This document shows positions 16,335-27,778 of a stretch of DNA of 64,000 bases, in pieces (positions within the stretch are counted from its first letter, which is position 1; every line of letters begins with the position of its first letter). The DNA lies in the NCBI GenBank assembly GCA_037833965.1, contig AP031353.1, positions 3,722,501 through 3,786,500 on the forward strand, given 5' to 3'. The notes beneath the pieces were generated by a model, which saw only the letters and a list, made by a program, of their open reading frames with translations, was not told where the DNA came from and searched no databases. Made by a program: the position numbers and the translations under genes. The stretch is from Marchantia polymorpha subsp. ruderalis. Taxonomy: Eukaryota; Streptophyta; Marchantiopsida; Marchantiales; Marchantiaceae.

Positions 16335-18722
16335 ATGTTTTCCGACATGAGTGTACAATGGCTGGTGCTCCTTATCTTACTGGTGTCGACTGCATTCATC
16401 TACACGACGAACTTGATCCTTCGGAAAGAGAATAGAATTCCTGAACCTCGTGGATGGCCAGTGATTGGACACCTTCCGCTTCTGCAGCCCAAGATTGTCC
16501 ATCGAACTCTGATGAATATCGCCCAGAAATATGGACCTCTGTATAAATTGAGGTTAGGAATGCTGAAGGTTTTGGTTATATCGTCTCCAGATTTGGCCAA
16601 GGAGATTCTCAAAATTCAAGATGCATCGTTTGCAGATCGTCCTTTCACAGTCGTGGGAGAGCTATTCAGCTACCAACTAAAAGGCATTATATTTTCACCA
16701 ACTGATGATCACTGGCGTTTTATGAGGAAACTTGGCTCCGAGTTGATGTCTTCAAAGGCCATCCAAAAGCAACAGGTATCGTACATACAAGCCATTTAGT
16801 CCATCTCTGCTCAGTGTCGATGGCTGCATGCTTGCGTAGAATGTTGGGATGATGATTTTCAGATCAATCACGTCCTCGCTACTTCAGTTCTACACTACGA
16901 ATATACTTGTAAGACGCAATTTTCATCAGCTGGATACGTCTCAGGTCGTTGTACAGTTTCTGTGTTTGATCTAGCTACGTTCCAGCATGTTGTCTTACTT
17001 TCCTGGGCTTGTACCATCCTAGGCAACACAGTTAATGAACATCATATTCGCAGTATCAGCAGTGCTTGGGAATGGAAGCATCGTATTTAGGCCACCGTCT
17101 TCGAGTGACATCCTTGACTTTGAACACGTATTTGGTGTCATATCCACGGGTCATATGTCAATTCAGATCGAGGCAGCGAATTTTCTTATTATAATAGCGC
17201 TCTAGTATTCATTGGGGAATTAAAACTAATCCAGTCCAATGTCGCATTTGTTGCTGATTCGTAGGTTTCCAGGCATGAGACGCTGATGACGGCTGTGAAC
17301 TCCCTACTTGAACGTCAGGGAAAGCAATTCATAGATTTACGCGAAGAATTACTCGACATGATGCTCACCCTCATGCTCCAAATGCTGCTCGGGAAAAGGC
17401 TAACTGCAGGGAAGTCAGTAGCAAAGTCATCTGAATCCAATGGTATGAAGAAACTCACACAACTCTACAAAGAACTGGCTAAATTAGACCTCTTTGTGAT
17501 GGGTGACTGCTTTCCGTTCTTGAGGTGGCTGGACGTGGGAGGCGTGGAAGCCAGAGTTGCGAAATTGCATCGCGGGTTCGATAACTGTCTCTCGGATGCC
17601 ATGAATGCCCTTCGTCGCGAAGCTCCACATGCTACTTCTGAGGACCCAGGCTTGATGCAAACTTTGTTGTCCATGCAACGCACTGAAGAAGGAAAAAACA
17701 TAACTGATGACGAAATCAAAGCTCTCGTCACTGTAAGTTCGAATCAATTTTCATATTTATGCCTAGTTCTGATCGTCTCATCAACTGTAGAAATATGCCT
17801 ACAAGTCACAAAATCCGACTTGAATTGAGTGTGAGGATATGTATGGAGGGTTTCAATAACTGCAGTACTCAAGAACTGGTATGATTCCAAGTCATACTTT
17901 GTACTCCTCGCGTTGTAAATTAACGGTGGTGTCGAGATCTGTTGTGTAGGTTGAAGTATCACGTAGAGTCCACAGAGCCAGACAGTTACTCGATGCCTTC
18001 TCCCAGAGCGTCAGATGCACCATGGTTAATGCTCAAATTCAGAGCAAGAGCCTGATCATGACCTTCCTTTCGTTGCACTCTGACAGGATTTGTTGATAGC
18101 TGGTATAGACACTACAGCAAACACCATTGTGTTTGGGATGGCTGAATTGATGAGGAATCCAGACGTCAAGGAGAAGCTTCTCAAGGAGCTGGACGAATTT
18201 GTGGGTAGAGAGCGAGTGGTGGAGGAGTCAGATCTTGTCAACCTCAAGTACCTGAAGATGGTGATAAAGGAGACTTTCCGTCTTCATCCACCGGTGCCAG
18301 TTCTGTTACCTCGCAAGTCCATGGAGCGTGCGACTGTCGCTGGATATAAAATTCCAAAGAATTCGCAGGTTTTAATCAACTCATACGCCATTCAACGAAG
18401 TCCAGAATCGTGGGACGATCCGACCAGTTTCAAGCCGGAGAGATTTGCGAACAATCCCATAGACGTGAAAGGCCAAGACTTCTGCCTCCTGCCTTTCGGA
18501 GCCGGTCGAAGGCAGTGTCCAGGCATGGGAATTGGTGGGCTGATGGTGGAGATCACTCTGGCGACATTCTTGCAAATTCTCGAGTTCTCTCTTCCTGCAG
18601 GAATGAAACCAGAAGATGTGGACATGGCCGAGCAAGCTACAATCTCATCTTCTCTGGTTTCTCCGCTCCTGGTTTCAGTGAAACCACGATTATCCCCGAA
18701 CCTGTGCAGCATGCGAACTTAA
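16335..18722 (+). CDS. Cytochrome P450, CYP71 clan (gene A)
   Basis: Three exons: 16335-16775, 17265-17732, 18087-18722, all phase 0 with GT-AG borders, 514 aa. An ER-anchored haem monooxygenase that works with NADPH-P450 reductase; substrate unknown. An N-terminal membrane helix (about residues 8-30) is followed by a proline-rich hinge (PEPRGWPVIGHLP). The I-helix AGIDTT is at 308-313, the K-helix ETFR at 365-368, PERF at 420-423, and the haem motif PFGAGRRQCPG has Cys at about 447. All P450 signatures are intact. The ATG at 16335 fits the family N-terminus; upstream in-frame codons look like leader. It faces gene C, about 10 kb downstream on the opposite strand. Its paralogue is gene B, with 24 differences in 210 exon-3 residues. 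The family beyond clan level is not resolved. Confidence 0.93.
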
Positions 18723-19676
18723 GGTAGGACTTTTCTGAGATCCTACGTCCTTACATGGAACATTATTCAGGTAGAAACAGGATTTGGCGACAAAATATAA
18801 ACCTTCGAACAACATGCTCCAGCTCGACCTTTGAAGTGTTAGAAATCCCACCTCATAATTTAAGAAATTTGTACGTAGGAACCATAGACTGCATCCACTA
18901 CATTCGTGGAATTGTGTTAAATAGATGCTTGAGTAACAGATGAGGAATGGTTTCTCCAAACCTTCTTTCAAGTAATGGTTTCGGGCCTTTAGCCCTCGGG
19001 TGGCATCGCCCTATGAAATTCTGATAAATACTTTTAATTTGTACAGAGATATTCTCTTGATGAGATCAAGAGACAGCTAATTTCTATTTAAAGTTATAGT
19101 TAAAATATCCATACGACAGAACTGATATTAAATTTGGTGTTGTTAGTTCATGTTTTCGTCCTCAATAATTTGTTGATATCTTTTCAGGGACTGTTTCGCT
19201 GTTCGTTTGAGGTGCCTTAATTTTCTTCTGCCGTGCCATGTTTGCAGTAATAGTCGTCCTTCGGATGCATATCGCATTTTGCAATCGAACTTTTTTTTTC
19301 TTTGTTCAAAAGGCTTCGACTTGATTGGGTACTTTGCTTAATGGCTTGCTCTATTCAGCCAGCACATCTGCCGCCTTTATTTTGGATACTTGTATGAAAT
19401 ATAAAAGCTATTCGGAAAGTGTAGATAGGGAATGTATTCAAGTACTTAATCTAAGAAAAAACGTCTTTCTTCATTCAATGTTTTTATGGTATGTCCTATT
19501 CACGCAGCAAATCTGTTGTTGACTCAAAATTTCTCAGATGACTTCAGTACACAATCTCAGTCAAATTTATAGGAGAGTTTTACATTCAATATCAATTGAC
19601 ATATATGTACATTATAAATATATGTGATTTTTTAGGATAAAAAGGGAAGTAAAGATTTCATCATTATAAAAGCAAA
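18723..19676. other. Gene A downstream region
   Basis: No gene. It is collinear with unit 2 at about 37584-38880, except for an insertion there. A small hairpin CTCTTGAT-gag-ATCAAGAG lies at 19054-19072. Confidence 0.5.
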
Positions 19677-19829
19677 TTAATTTGCATTCTATAAAAAGTC
19701 ATGTTAAATTTATTGGTTTTTTCATATAATGTTATGAATTGTAGTTGATCTTTTGATAAATATGTGTATCCATAATGAATATTATATGTCATCTATACAT
19801 AGCAAATGAATAGAAATTATTTATAAGAA

Positions 19830-19935
19830 AAAACATTTAAATTTTTTATATCTGAATAGAAAAATTTAAATGTTTTCCTTAGATTTGTTTCATATTGAAA
19901 ATTAAATTAAAGCTGATTAAGATATTAATCAGCTT
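19830..19935. repeat. Two adjacent AT-rich hairpins
   Basis: The first (19830-19876) has 17-bp complementary arms around a 13-nt loop. The second (19910-19935) has arms AAGCTGATTAA / TTAATCAGCTT around GATA. Both lie in non-coding AT-rich DNA at the start of the unit-1-specific segment. Confidence 0.75.
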
Positions 19936-21660
19936 AAAATTGAGAATTAAAGCTTTTTTACGATATTATCCATAATTGCGTCAAGAGAGATTGATCTGTC
20001 AAGACGAGCACGAGAGATTTTGCTTGTCCTCTTGCAAAGTTGATGCGAGTGAGAGTAGTATGGAGTTATGCATTAATTTCGCAGAATTTCCAACCGGATA
20101 GCTTGGAAGGATTAGTTGTGTGAAGAATATGTAGAAGGGGTTGAGAAAGAACTATAAGATTTCAATCTGTAAACAAAAATGTGTTGTTAGTTGTGTTGTT
20201 GTAGATTACAATCTTTCAAGACTTTTGTAACTATCTCAAAGTGAGAATGTTAACATACATAATTATCACAATTTTTTCAATAAATATTTTCAACAGCCTA
20301 ATTCAATCCTTAGAACTATGTTAGTAAGAGTGTCATAAACACTTAATAATTTCATAAATTTCTTGCCCGAATGATTTCAGAAGCCCTAATTCGAAATTTC
20401 ATACTAGAAAAATTATGGAATTTTTTTAATCAAGTAAGCATTATTAAAATTTAGAACTTGTGAATCTCAATAACACACTGCTTTCACATTATATGATCAT
20501 TATTTTATAATAATAATTGTTGTATCAGATTTTATAGCTTTCAAAAATTTTCCTAAGGTTTCATTTTTTATGTTTAGTTTATGAGAGTAGTATAAAAATG
20601 ATTAAAAATTTGGTGTAAAAACTTGTCACAATTTGAAAATTAAATGGTACATAATCGAATGAATAATTTTAAATATCATTTTATTTGTTAGAAGTTATAA
20701 ATAAGAAAATTGTTGGAATCAAAAAGCTTATTTCTAAAGAAAAGTTATCCATAAAAAGTACTATTATCACAGTCAAAGGTGTTTTCACAATGAACAAATC
20801 AGATATTGTTAGTAAATGTATATACATGGATAACTTTGAAATATCCTTTGGTACTCAATATAAGTCCTTCATCATCTAAATTTTTCACTACCTTCACCTT
20901 GTCACTACTTTTTAGTTAATAATGTTCAAATTAAGATCTCTTCTAAAGTTAGCAAGTCGTTCAGATCATGGGCTTTAAACACAAGTTAAATGAAGAATAC
21001 GTCATCTTAAACTAGAACATACCTACAATATTAACCAATCTTACAGAAGCCTTTATATAAGAAAAAAATGATATGATGTATTGAATTTAGATCCAAGATT
21101 TTACAAGGGAATTTACAAAAAACTTTGTATCTCGTCACATGGCATGGCATTGCAGTGAGGGCATGTGAAAATTTTTGTTTCTTTCCTTTTTTGAGTCATT
21201 ACATGATATTTTTAGCATAAATTTGTCTTTATATAATTTCTTTTGATGTATTTAAATTTTTTCTATGATCATGATGTATGCTCATGCTCTTGATTTCTTA
21301 AGCACACAACTTTCAAGGTGAAACTATCATGAAGATCCTTGTTCGTGGTATCAAACTGCAACATATGATTCAAGATAAGTTAGTTCCTGGGATTGCAAAG
21401 TTGAGAAATGATGAAAAAAGAATAAATTCTTCAAAATTCTAGTGATTGTGTTTTCTCAAAAGCCGATTAGTCTGGTTTAAATAAGTATCATTGTGCATTC
21501 AGCATATCATAATCATCTCTAATGTAACCTTTCTAAGTTGGTCCAATTCGTAAGAAAATCCAAGTCACTTACAAGGTTATGATCTTCACTCCCAATTCCT
21601 TTTCCAATTCTTTTCTCGTTTTTCATGAACTTTACAAAACGAGATTTGTTCATATTACCG

Positions 21661-21978
21661 TCAAGTTTTTAAAACCTTAAAAGATTTGCTCTTACATCTC
21701 GAATTTACAATCCTAAGCTTGTATACTAGTCTCGTGCCAACGACTGTTTCTGACTGAAAGATTATATATCTAACTACGGCTCCGACAGGGGGAAGAGATC
21801 CAAATATCCTAACCAAACCCTTCCGCATCTGATGTTTGTTGGACTGCTTGACTGATGCTCCATGAATGCCGAACCTCAACTCCTCATTGAAGAGCAGTGA
21901 ATTTGAATCCTTCTTGACGACTACAGCCCGACAAATAATCAAAAGACACAATTGTGTCAAAAAAATAGATCGTTGCAT
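21661..21978 (-). CDS. Doubtful small ORF with signal-peptide-like start
   Basis: A 105-codon frame from a true ATG. The N-terminus (MQRSIFLTQLCLLIICRAVV) resembles a short secretion signal, and the next part is basic and hydrophilic with GSLPPVGAVVR near residue 60-70. I recognise no family. It lies in the unit-1-specific segment just outside the Copia 5' LTR, with no promoter or homologue visible here. It could be chance, or an exon whose true splice site lies before the odd C-terminus. Confidence 0.2.
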   Translation of the reverse strand: MQRSIFLTQLCLLIICRAVVVKKDSNSLLFNEELRFGIHGASVKQSNKHQMRKGLVRIFGSLPPVGAVVRYIIFQSETVVGTRLVYKLRIVNSRCKSKSFKVLKT

Positions 21979-22054
21979 ATGTAGATCTAGCCTGCTTTTG
22001 TTTACGAAGCAGGCGTTGTAGTACTATCGGTAGCATTAGTTCATTGGCAATAAG

Positions 22055-22636
22055 TGTTGGACATATACTCTCTTGCTCACCTCATGTAGATTAGATTTAG
22101 AGATTAGGTTTAGGGTTTTAGACTAGTTGCTTTGAGTATGTATACAGTGTGTTATAAATAATATAATCAAGTTTTCTATCTTCCGCTCATTGACATCTAT
22201 GCAGAGTTGTGCATTGGGCTTCAAAACTTTACTCATACCCAACCCACAACCGCGTCGGGGTCACTGTACCCCACCCTTACCCACCCATCGTATCTTTTCC
22301 ATACCCATTATCCATTACCCACCCATTATCCATCCATGACACCTTGTCCACACCCACCTCATACCCATCAGTCCATCACCAAAATAAAGTTACTTAAGAG
22401 CACTTGAAGTTCACTTAGACTTTTTGGGAGGTTTATGACAAGTAATAGCTAATTAGCACACTTAGCTATTAGCATGGCGCAATCCAAGAGCTCAATCAAG
22501 TTTTAAAGACGAGCTCCATCATACCCATCCATTATCCACCCATGGGTACATGCCCATATCCCTTAATCACCCATTTACCCATGGATATGGGTACCCATTG
22601 CAGGAATCTGATCCTATGTTGTTCTACAATTTATCA
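22055..22636 (+). repeat. Copia 5' LTR, interrupted by a MITE
   Basis: The outer parts match the 3' LTR: TGTAGATTAG.TTTAG, TTTTAGACTAGTTGCTT.GAGTAT and ATCAAGTTTT.TATCTTCCGC on the left, and the GTTCTACAATTTATCA end on the right. Removing the 409-bp MITE and its target duplication leaves about 165 bp, close to the 150-bp 3' LTR. Confidence 0.85.
22202..22610. mobile_element. hAT-like MITE inside the 5' LTR
   Basis: A 409-bp non-coding insertion with imperfect terminal inverted repeats: CAGAGTTGTGCATTGGG at the left end, and CCCATTGCAGGAATCTG at the right, whose complement is CAGATTCCTGCAATGGG. Flanks CATCTATG and ATCCTATG fit a slightly mutated 8-bp target duplication, the hAT size. The interior is rich in ACCCAT and GGGTACCC-type motifs. 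There is no transposase. Confidence 0.7.
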
Positions 22637-22650
22637 TGGTATCAAAGCGC
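22637..22650 (+). other. Copia primer-binding site
   Basis: TGGTATCAAAGCGC begins immediately after the 5' LTR. It differs by one base in the first 12 from TGGTATCAGAGC, the usual plant Copia site complementary to the initiator tRNA-Met 3' end. Confidence 0.88.
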
Positions 22651-22796
22651 TTCAACTCGTAAGTGACTTCTCGTTCCTCTTTCCTGAGTCTTGTTAAATC
22701 TGATTAAAGATTTGAGCACGCAAGTTTTTTCCTGCAACTAGGATTGTTGATGGTCTGATTGAATCTTTGTTCAATATCTGTCTCGTCCCTCACCAT

Positions 22797-23310
22797 GTTA
22801 GGGATAGATGTTAGTTCCGCACTTGGCGATGATGGTTTTGGTAGGACTGGCACAACAAGTGATGATCTTGTTATTCAACCATTGTCTACTAGCAATTCTC
22901 TTAGATTTGACACAAAAAATGGTATGATCACAGCAACCTTGTCAAATCATGATCCGAACATACCTGAGGCATATCATTTCGAGGTAACATCTAACTAGTG
23001 TGTATGGTACTTTTGAATCCAACACACACTATCTTGTTGTGGATTGTTTCACTACTGTGTTACATCACCTCAATTTTTATGAATCAGCAGGGAAAGGTGG
23101 CTCGTTCCAGAGTTATGAGCAATTTCATAAATAATGCCAAGAATTCTAAAATAAAGATATTGAAACGATACAATGAGCCTTATGCATGTTGGTTTTACTT
23201 AAAACATCAATATGAGTCACATAGTGATCCTTGCAAAGCTTATCTTGTAGATAAATTCTTTGCTTTGAAAAAAACTGAAGTTACTACGATGGTTGTACAT
23301 CTCACTTAGT
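22797..23310 (+). pseudogene. Copia gag remnant
   Basis: Two broken frames cover the gag N-terminal region: about 22797-22998 (MLGIDVSSALGDDG start) and 22998-23309, where ILKRYNEPYACWFYLKHQY resembles the Copia capsid region. Stops and frameshifts separate them. No intact nucleocapsid zinc knuckle was found. Confidence 0.55.
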
Positions 23311-24200
23311 TTAGAGTCTCACATAGCAAACCTATTATAAAAGTTTAATGTTGTATTGCCAGATGAGGTCATAGTGTATTATGAACTCAAAAATCTTCTG
23401 AGAGATTGTCCGACGTATTTTAATGGGTAATTTTGTACTTTCTATATTTGAGAAAATAGAGTACATTTTGCTGAGCAAAGAAATAACGATAACTTTGGTT
23501 AGTGAAGAGAAGTAAAGGCAGGAGAGTCATTTGTATCCAGCAAGATAGACTTCGTAACAAGATACTTTTGCAAACCAATGTTGTTAATAATAATAACTTG
23601 TCAAGTTACAACAACACCGTTTTCCGTCGTGGTTCAATTTCTAGACAAAATCAATCTCAGTCCTATTGATCTCATGGCTCTACTTTTAGTCTTGGTGGTC
23701 CAACTGCACGTGGTTCTACAACGTATCAGCCGTGGTTTTGACCCAGGAGAACTTCACGTTCTTGAGCAAACATGTTTTGAGATTTTTGTCTATGTGAAGA
23801 ACATCTCAACCGAGAATGCAATATCAAGTACTCATTGATCAGATGGGCAATATGGAGCATCATCTCGATAACAAGCGAAGACAACAATGTTCATGTGGTG
23901 AAGTTCATTCCCTAGAATACAACAATGAAGAACCAGATGCTAACGAAGAAAAATCTGTCAATCTTGACAATCCAAATGACGTAGAAATCTACACTATTAA
24001 GCTTCTAGATCCACTCTATACATCAACATCATAGTCATCATTGACAGATTCCATTCACACATTAGATATTGTAGAAAAAAACTCCGTGATTAGCTTCTGA
24101 TTGACACCTTGAATCAGGTGCCACACACTACATCACCGAGAATCGATCAATGTTCACAACCATCCAACATCAAAAGTGCTCCGGCATTAACTCCGCTGGT

Positions 24201-24324
24201 GGTCATGGACATGAAGTTTTTGGTATTGGCAATGGAAGTGTACAACTGCCAAATGGACACGTGGTCATGGACATGACGTCCTCGGTATTGGCAATGTAAG
24301 TGTACAACTGCCAAATGTACAAGT
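24201..24324. repeat. 62-bp tandem duplication in Copia pol
   Basis: Two copies (24201-24262, 24263-24324) share GGTCATGGACATGA and AGTGTACAACTGCCAAATG. They encode the stretch just past the protease active site (GIGNGSVQLPNG). They differ at several bases, so the duplication is not recent. Confidence 0.8.
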
Positions 24325-24984
24325 ACAAAACGTTCCACAGATTTTACATTCTCCCATCATTGGGAAGAATATTTTTTCCGTAGGATTGATTGATGAAAAA
24401 ATCTACAGCCTTGAGTTGCTTTCAGAAGGAATCTTCATCAGAAATAGATTCACATGTGAGTTTGTTGCATATGCACCTTGAGAGGATCGTCAAGGCTTGT
24501 ACAAACTACAAGACAATATTATCACACATGCTGAAGTAAACACCATTACCATCAATAAGCCAAGTGCTTCAAAGATTTAGCATTGACGACTAGGTGACTT
24601 TAACAACGATAAACTACTACGCATGATAAACTCTAGAGCTGTTTTAGGATTACGAGTGTTGACTATCCTTGAAAATCCATGCATCAGTTGCTACCGCGGA
24701 AGACAAGCTTGCAATCAGATTCCTAAACGTGCCATCACTCGTGCAACTGTCCTACGCAAATTGATGCATTCAAACATTTGTAGTCCATTTTCCACTCCTT
24801 CTTTAAGAGGCTAGAGATATTTTATTACTTTTGTTGAAGATTATAGTTGGTTTGTGTAAATTTATTTTTTAGCCCGAAAAGACAAATGTCTAGATAAGTT
24901 CAAATTGTTCCATTGAGAAGCTGAGAAATAACTACAACTCAACATGCTCACTCTACGCACAGTCAACGATGGAGAATATACTTC

Positions 24985-25483
24985 TTGACTTTTCACAGAT
25001 TATTATTTTGCCCACGCCATAAAGCAACAATTAACTCTTGCCTATACTCCTCTACAAAATGGTGTTGCCAAAAGATGAAATCGATCCCTCCTCGACATCA
25101 CAAGATGTTTGTTGATCGACAAAAATTTTTCCAATCATCTATGGGTCGAGGTAGTTCGAGTAGCATGTGAAATACTGAATGTGCGAGGTTCAAAGAGGAC
25201 TCTTGGTGTCACTCCTACTGAGATTATCACAGGTAAGAAACATTCTGTATCTCACTTACATGTTTTTGATAGCATAGTGTTTGTACATAAGCATTCTTCG
25301 AGAAAAGTTAAATTGTATTCACACTCTACTGAGTGCATACTTTTGAGATATATTACTTGTGCCAAAGGCTATCAATGTTTTCAGCGTCCTACTCGAAAGG
25401 TGCTAGTATCAGAAGATGTTCAGATTATTGAAACATATGAACTAGACTCATCATCAACGAGAATCATCAATGATGATCCATAA
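24985..25483 (+). pseudogene. Copia integrase remnant
   Basis: AYTPLQNGVAKR corresponds to the family HTPQQNGVAERKN stretch. It is followed after a stop by LIDKNFSNHLWVEVV, LGVTPTEIITGKK, VSHLHVFDSIVFVH and RKVLVSEDVQI, the Copia integrase C-terminal region in order. The longest open part is 25109-25483. The catalytic core upstream is broken by stops. Confidence 0.88.
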
Positions 25484-26159
25484 GTTGCATTAGCCTTTGA
25501 CTCAATAACGTCTACATCAACACGAACATCGTTTTCTGTACTTCCAAGCATCATCCATCAAGCCGAGACTACATAGATCTTTGACTTCCGGCACTCGACA
25601 ATCAACCAAGTTGCTCATCCAAAAATCCAGCAACTCCTCTCATTTCGATCAGTCCAAGTCGCCACAATTCTATCTCCATTATTTCTAGTCCAAAGAACTT
25701 GACTACCAACAAGTTGAGCTCCTTTCAAATTTGGCCCAACTTGCAGATTGATCGTGAATCGAAGCCACTTCTCACATTCCGACGGTGTAACTTTTGTGAG
25801 TCAAATGAATCGTCATCTGTCTTCCCAACTTCCTTGACATATCATGATCAAGCAAATGATCTTCACTGATTATCATGCTGTCCATATCATAAGATGAATC
25901 GGTAGCTTTCAATAATTCATGCGGGCCACGTCTATCAAGCCGATTACGACAAGCTCCTCGTCACTTGGATCCTTACATTGCTGCAGTCTATGCACATATC
26001 ATCAATGACCTTCTACCAGATGATACAGATAACTTGCAAATCTATGACATATGTCATGATGCTAATTGGACTGTGACTATGGGAGCTGAATATGCATCCA
26101 TATTGCAAAATGACACGTGAGAGCTGCTACCTCTATCTCCTAGAACACGTGCAATTATT

Positions 26160-27600
26160 GCACATGGATTTTTAAGGTCAAGCCTGGCTCTCTAGGCCAA
26201 CCACCTCAATACAAAGCTCGGTTAGTTGCCTGCGGTTTTCAGTAACAACAAAGCATCGATTACGGAAAAACATTTGCACCCTTGATGAAATGGGAAACCA
26301 TCCGCATCATCTCTGCTGCTGCCGCTCATCACTGTTGGCTCATACGTAACCTTGACATCAAAACTGCCTTCTTGAAGGTGATCCTCACGACTTAGTGTAT
26401 ATGTAGCAATCTCTAGGGTTTGTTATTATTGGACGAGAGTGAGTGAGAATTGTGCCGTTTCAAATGCGCACTCTACAGACTCCGTCAAAGATCTCCCGCA
26501 TGGTATCATTGGATTGATGAAGCATTACAAGAAAAATGCCTGAAATCGGAGTCATGCCTACTCCAATCTATACATAGAATAACAATCTGATGAGATTGTT
26601 CTTCTGATCTTGTATGTTGACAAACTCTTTCTTACAAGTAACAATTCTCGTATTTTAGAATAACTAGCTACATCACTAATGGCAGAATTCACTAGACTGC
26701 ATTGATCCCATCGCCAAGTATCTTGGTGTCAATTTTGTCCGACATCCGCGCGGCTTGCTATTTCATCAGGAATCTTATACTTTTTCCATTTTGGCCAAAT
26801 TTTCCTTCTTGGAGTGTCGACCATGTTTTATTCCTCTCAATGAAGGTGTTCTGATTCGACGCGAGACCTGAACTACTCCCGTGGACTCAACACTTTACAA
26901 ATGCCTCATCGAAAAGCTGCTCTATTTAACCCGTAAGCTACCTGATATTGCATTTGCAACCAATCAGGCAAGTAGGTACATCCATGAACCCCCGTAAATT
27001 CATGTTACAGTCGTTAAAGGTATCTTATGTTAAGTTAAAAGATATCCCTCATATGGGAATTTCTACGCCAATGGGGAGGATGACCATCTTCAGGAATATT
27101 TTGATGCCAACTACGCAGTAGAACTCAACGAACTCATCTCCACTAGCGCCTACCTCTTCACCTTGAGATCCTCACCAGTATTGTGGAACTCCAAGAAACA
27201 AAGTTCCACTTATCGTTCCAGTTGCAAAAGCTGAAAGCACGATATTCAGATTCGCAACTGAATATCGTGCTTTCAGCTTTTGCGCGATAGAAGGGATTTG
27301 GATTCAAAGATAATTAGAAGAAATTGGAAGTTATTCTTCGAATCTCACCCGGAATGGTGTTAAGAATCAAAGTGCTATCAAATTAACCAATAATCCTGTT
27401 TTTCATGATAGGACTACGCATTTTGAAGTCATCTGGCACTTTTGTCAACAAAAGGTAGATTTAGGTGATATTTCTGTAGAATATATACCTACAGAATATC
27501 ATACTGCACACATGCTCACAAAAGCCTTGAGTAGGAGCAAGTTTGAAGCAGGGAGGAGAAGACTAAGTTTTCGCAGTCCTGCAGAGCTCTCTGATTCTTC
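26160..27600 (+). pseudogene. Copia reverse transcriptase and RNase H remnant
   Basis: Reverse transcriptase signatures are recognisable in broken frames: YKARLVACGF, FAPLMKWETIRII, NLDIKTAFLK and FKCALYRLRQ. RNase H follows (SKKQSSTYRSS, TEYRAFSFCAIEGIW), then VEYIPTEYHTAHMLTKALSR. Stops and frameshifts occur throughout. A perfect hairpin at 27224-27283 splits the RNase H SSTEAEY-type motif. Confidence 0.85.
27224..27283. repeat. Perfect 26-bp hairpin inside RNase H
   Basis: Arms 27224-27249 and 27258-27283 are exact reverse complements around an 8-nt loop. The right arm encodes TEYRAFSF, expected in Copia RNase H. The left arm has no counterpart in the family, so the left arm is the added copy. 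Confidence 0.92.
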
Positions 27601-27628
27601 TGTAATCTGGAAGCACTAGAGTAAGGAT

Positions 27629-27778
27629 TGTTGTAGGTATACTCTCCTTCTCACCAGATGTAGATTAGGTTTAGTGATTTAGACTAGTTGCTTCGAGTAT
27701 ATACATTGTGTTACAAATCATCAAGTTTTTTATCTTCCGCGCACAGTATATGCTGTGTCGTTCAACAGTTTATCAAGA
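27629..27778 (+). repeat. Copia 3' LTR
   Basis: 150 bp from TGTTGTAGG to TTTATCA. It is collinear with the 5' LTR without the MITE. Several substitutions separate the two LTRs, so the insertion is not recent. Confidence 0.88.

Larger units (their letters stand above)
22055..27778 (+). mobile_element. Decayed Ty1/Copia LTR retrotransposon
   Basis: A full-length but dead Copia element. The two LTRs (22055-22636 and 27629-27778) both start TGTTG and end TTTATCA. A primer site follows the 5' LTR and a purine-rich AGAGTAAGGA precedes the 3' LTR. The gag, integrase, reverse transcriptase, RNase H order is that of Copia. Many stops and frameshifts break every domain. Flanks ATAAG and AGAAG are consistent with a 5-bp target duplication that has since mutated. 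It lies inside the segment missing from unit 2. Confidence 0.93.
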
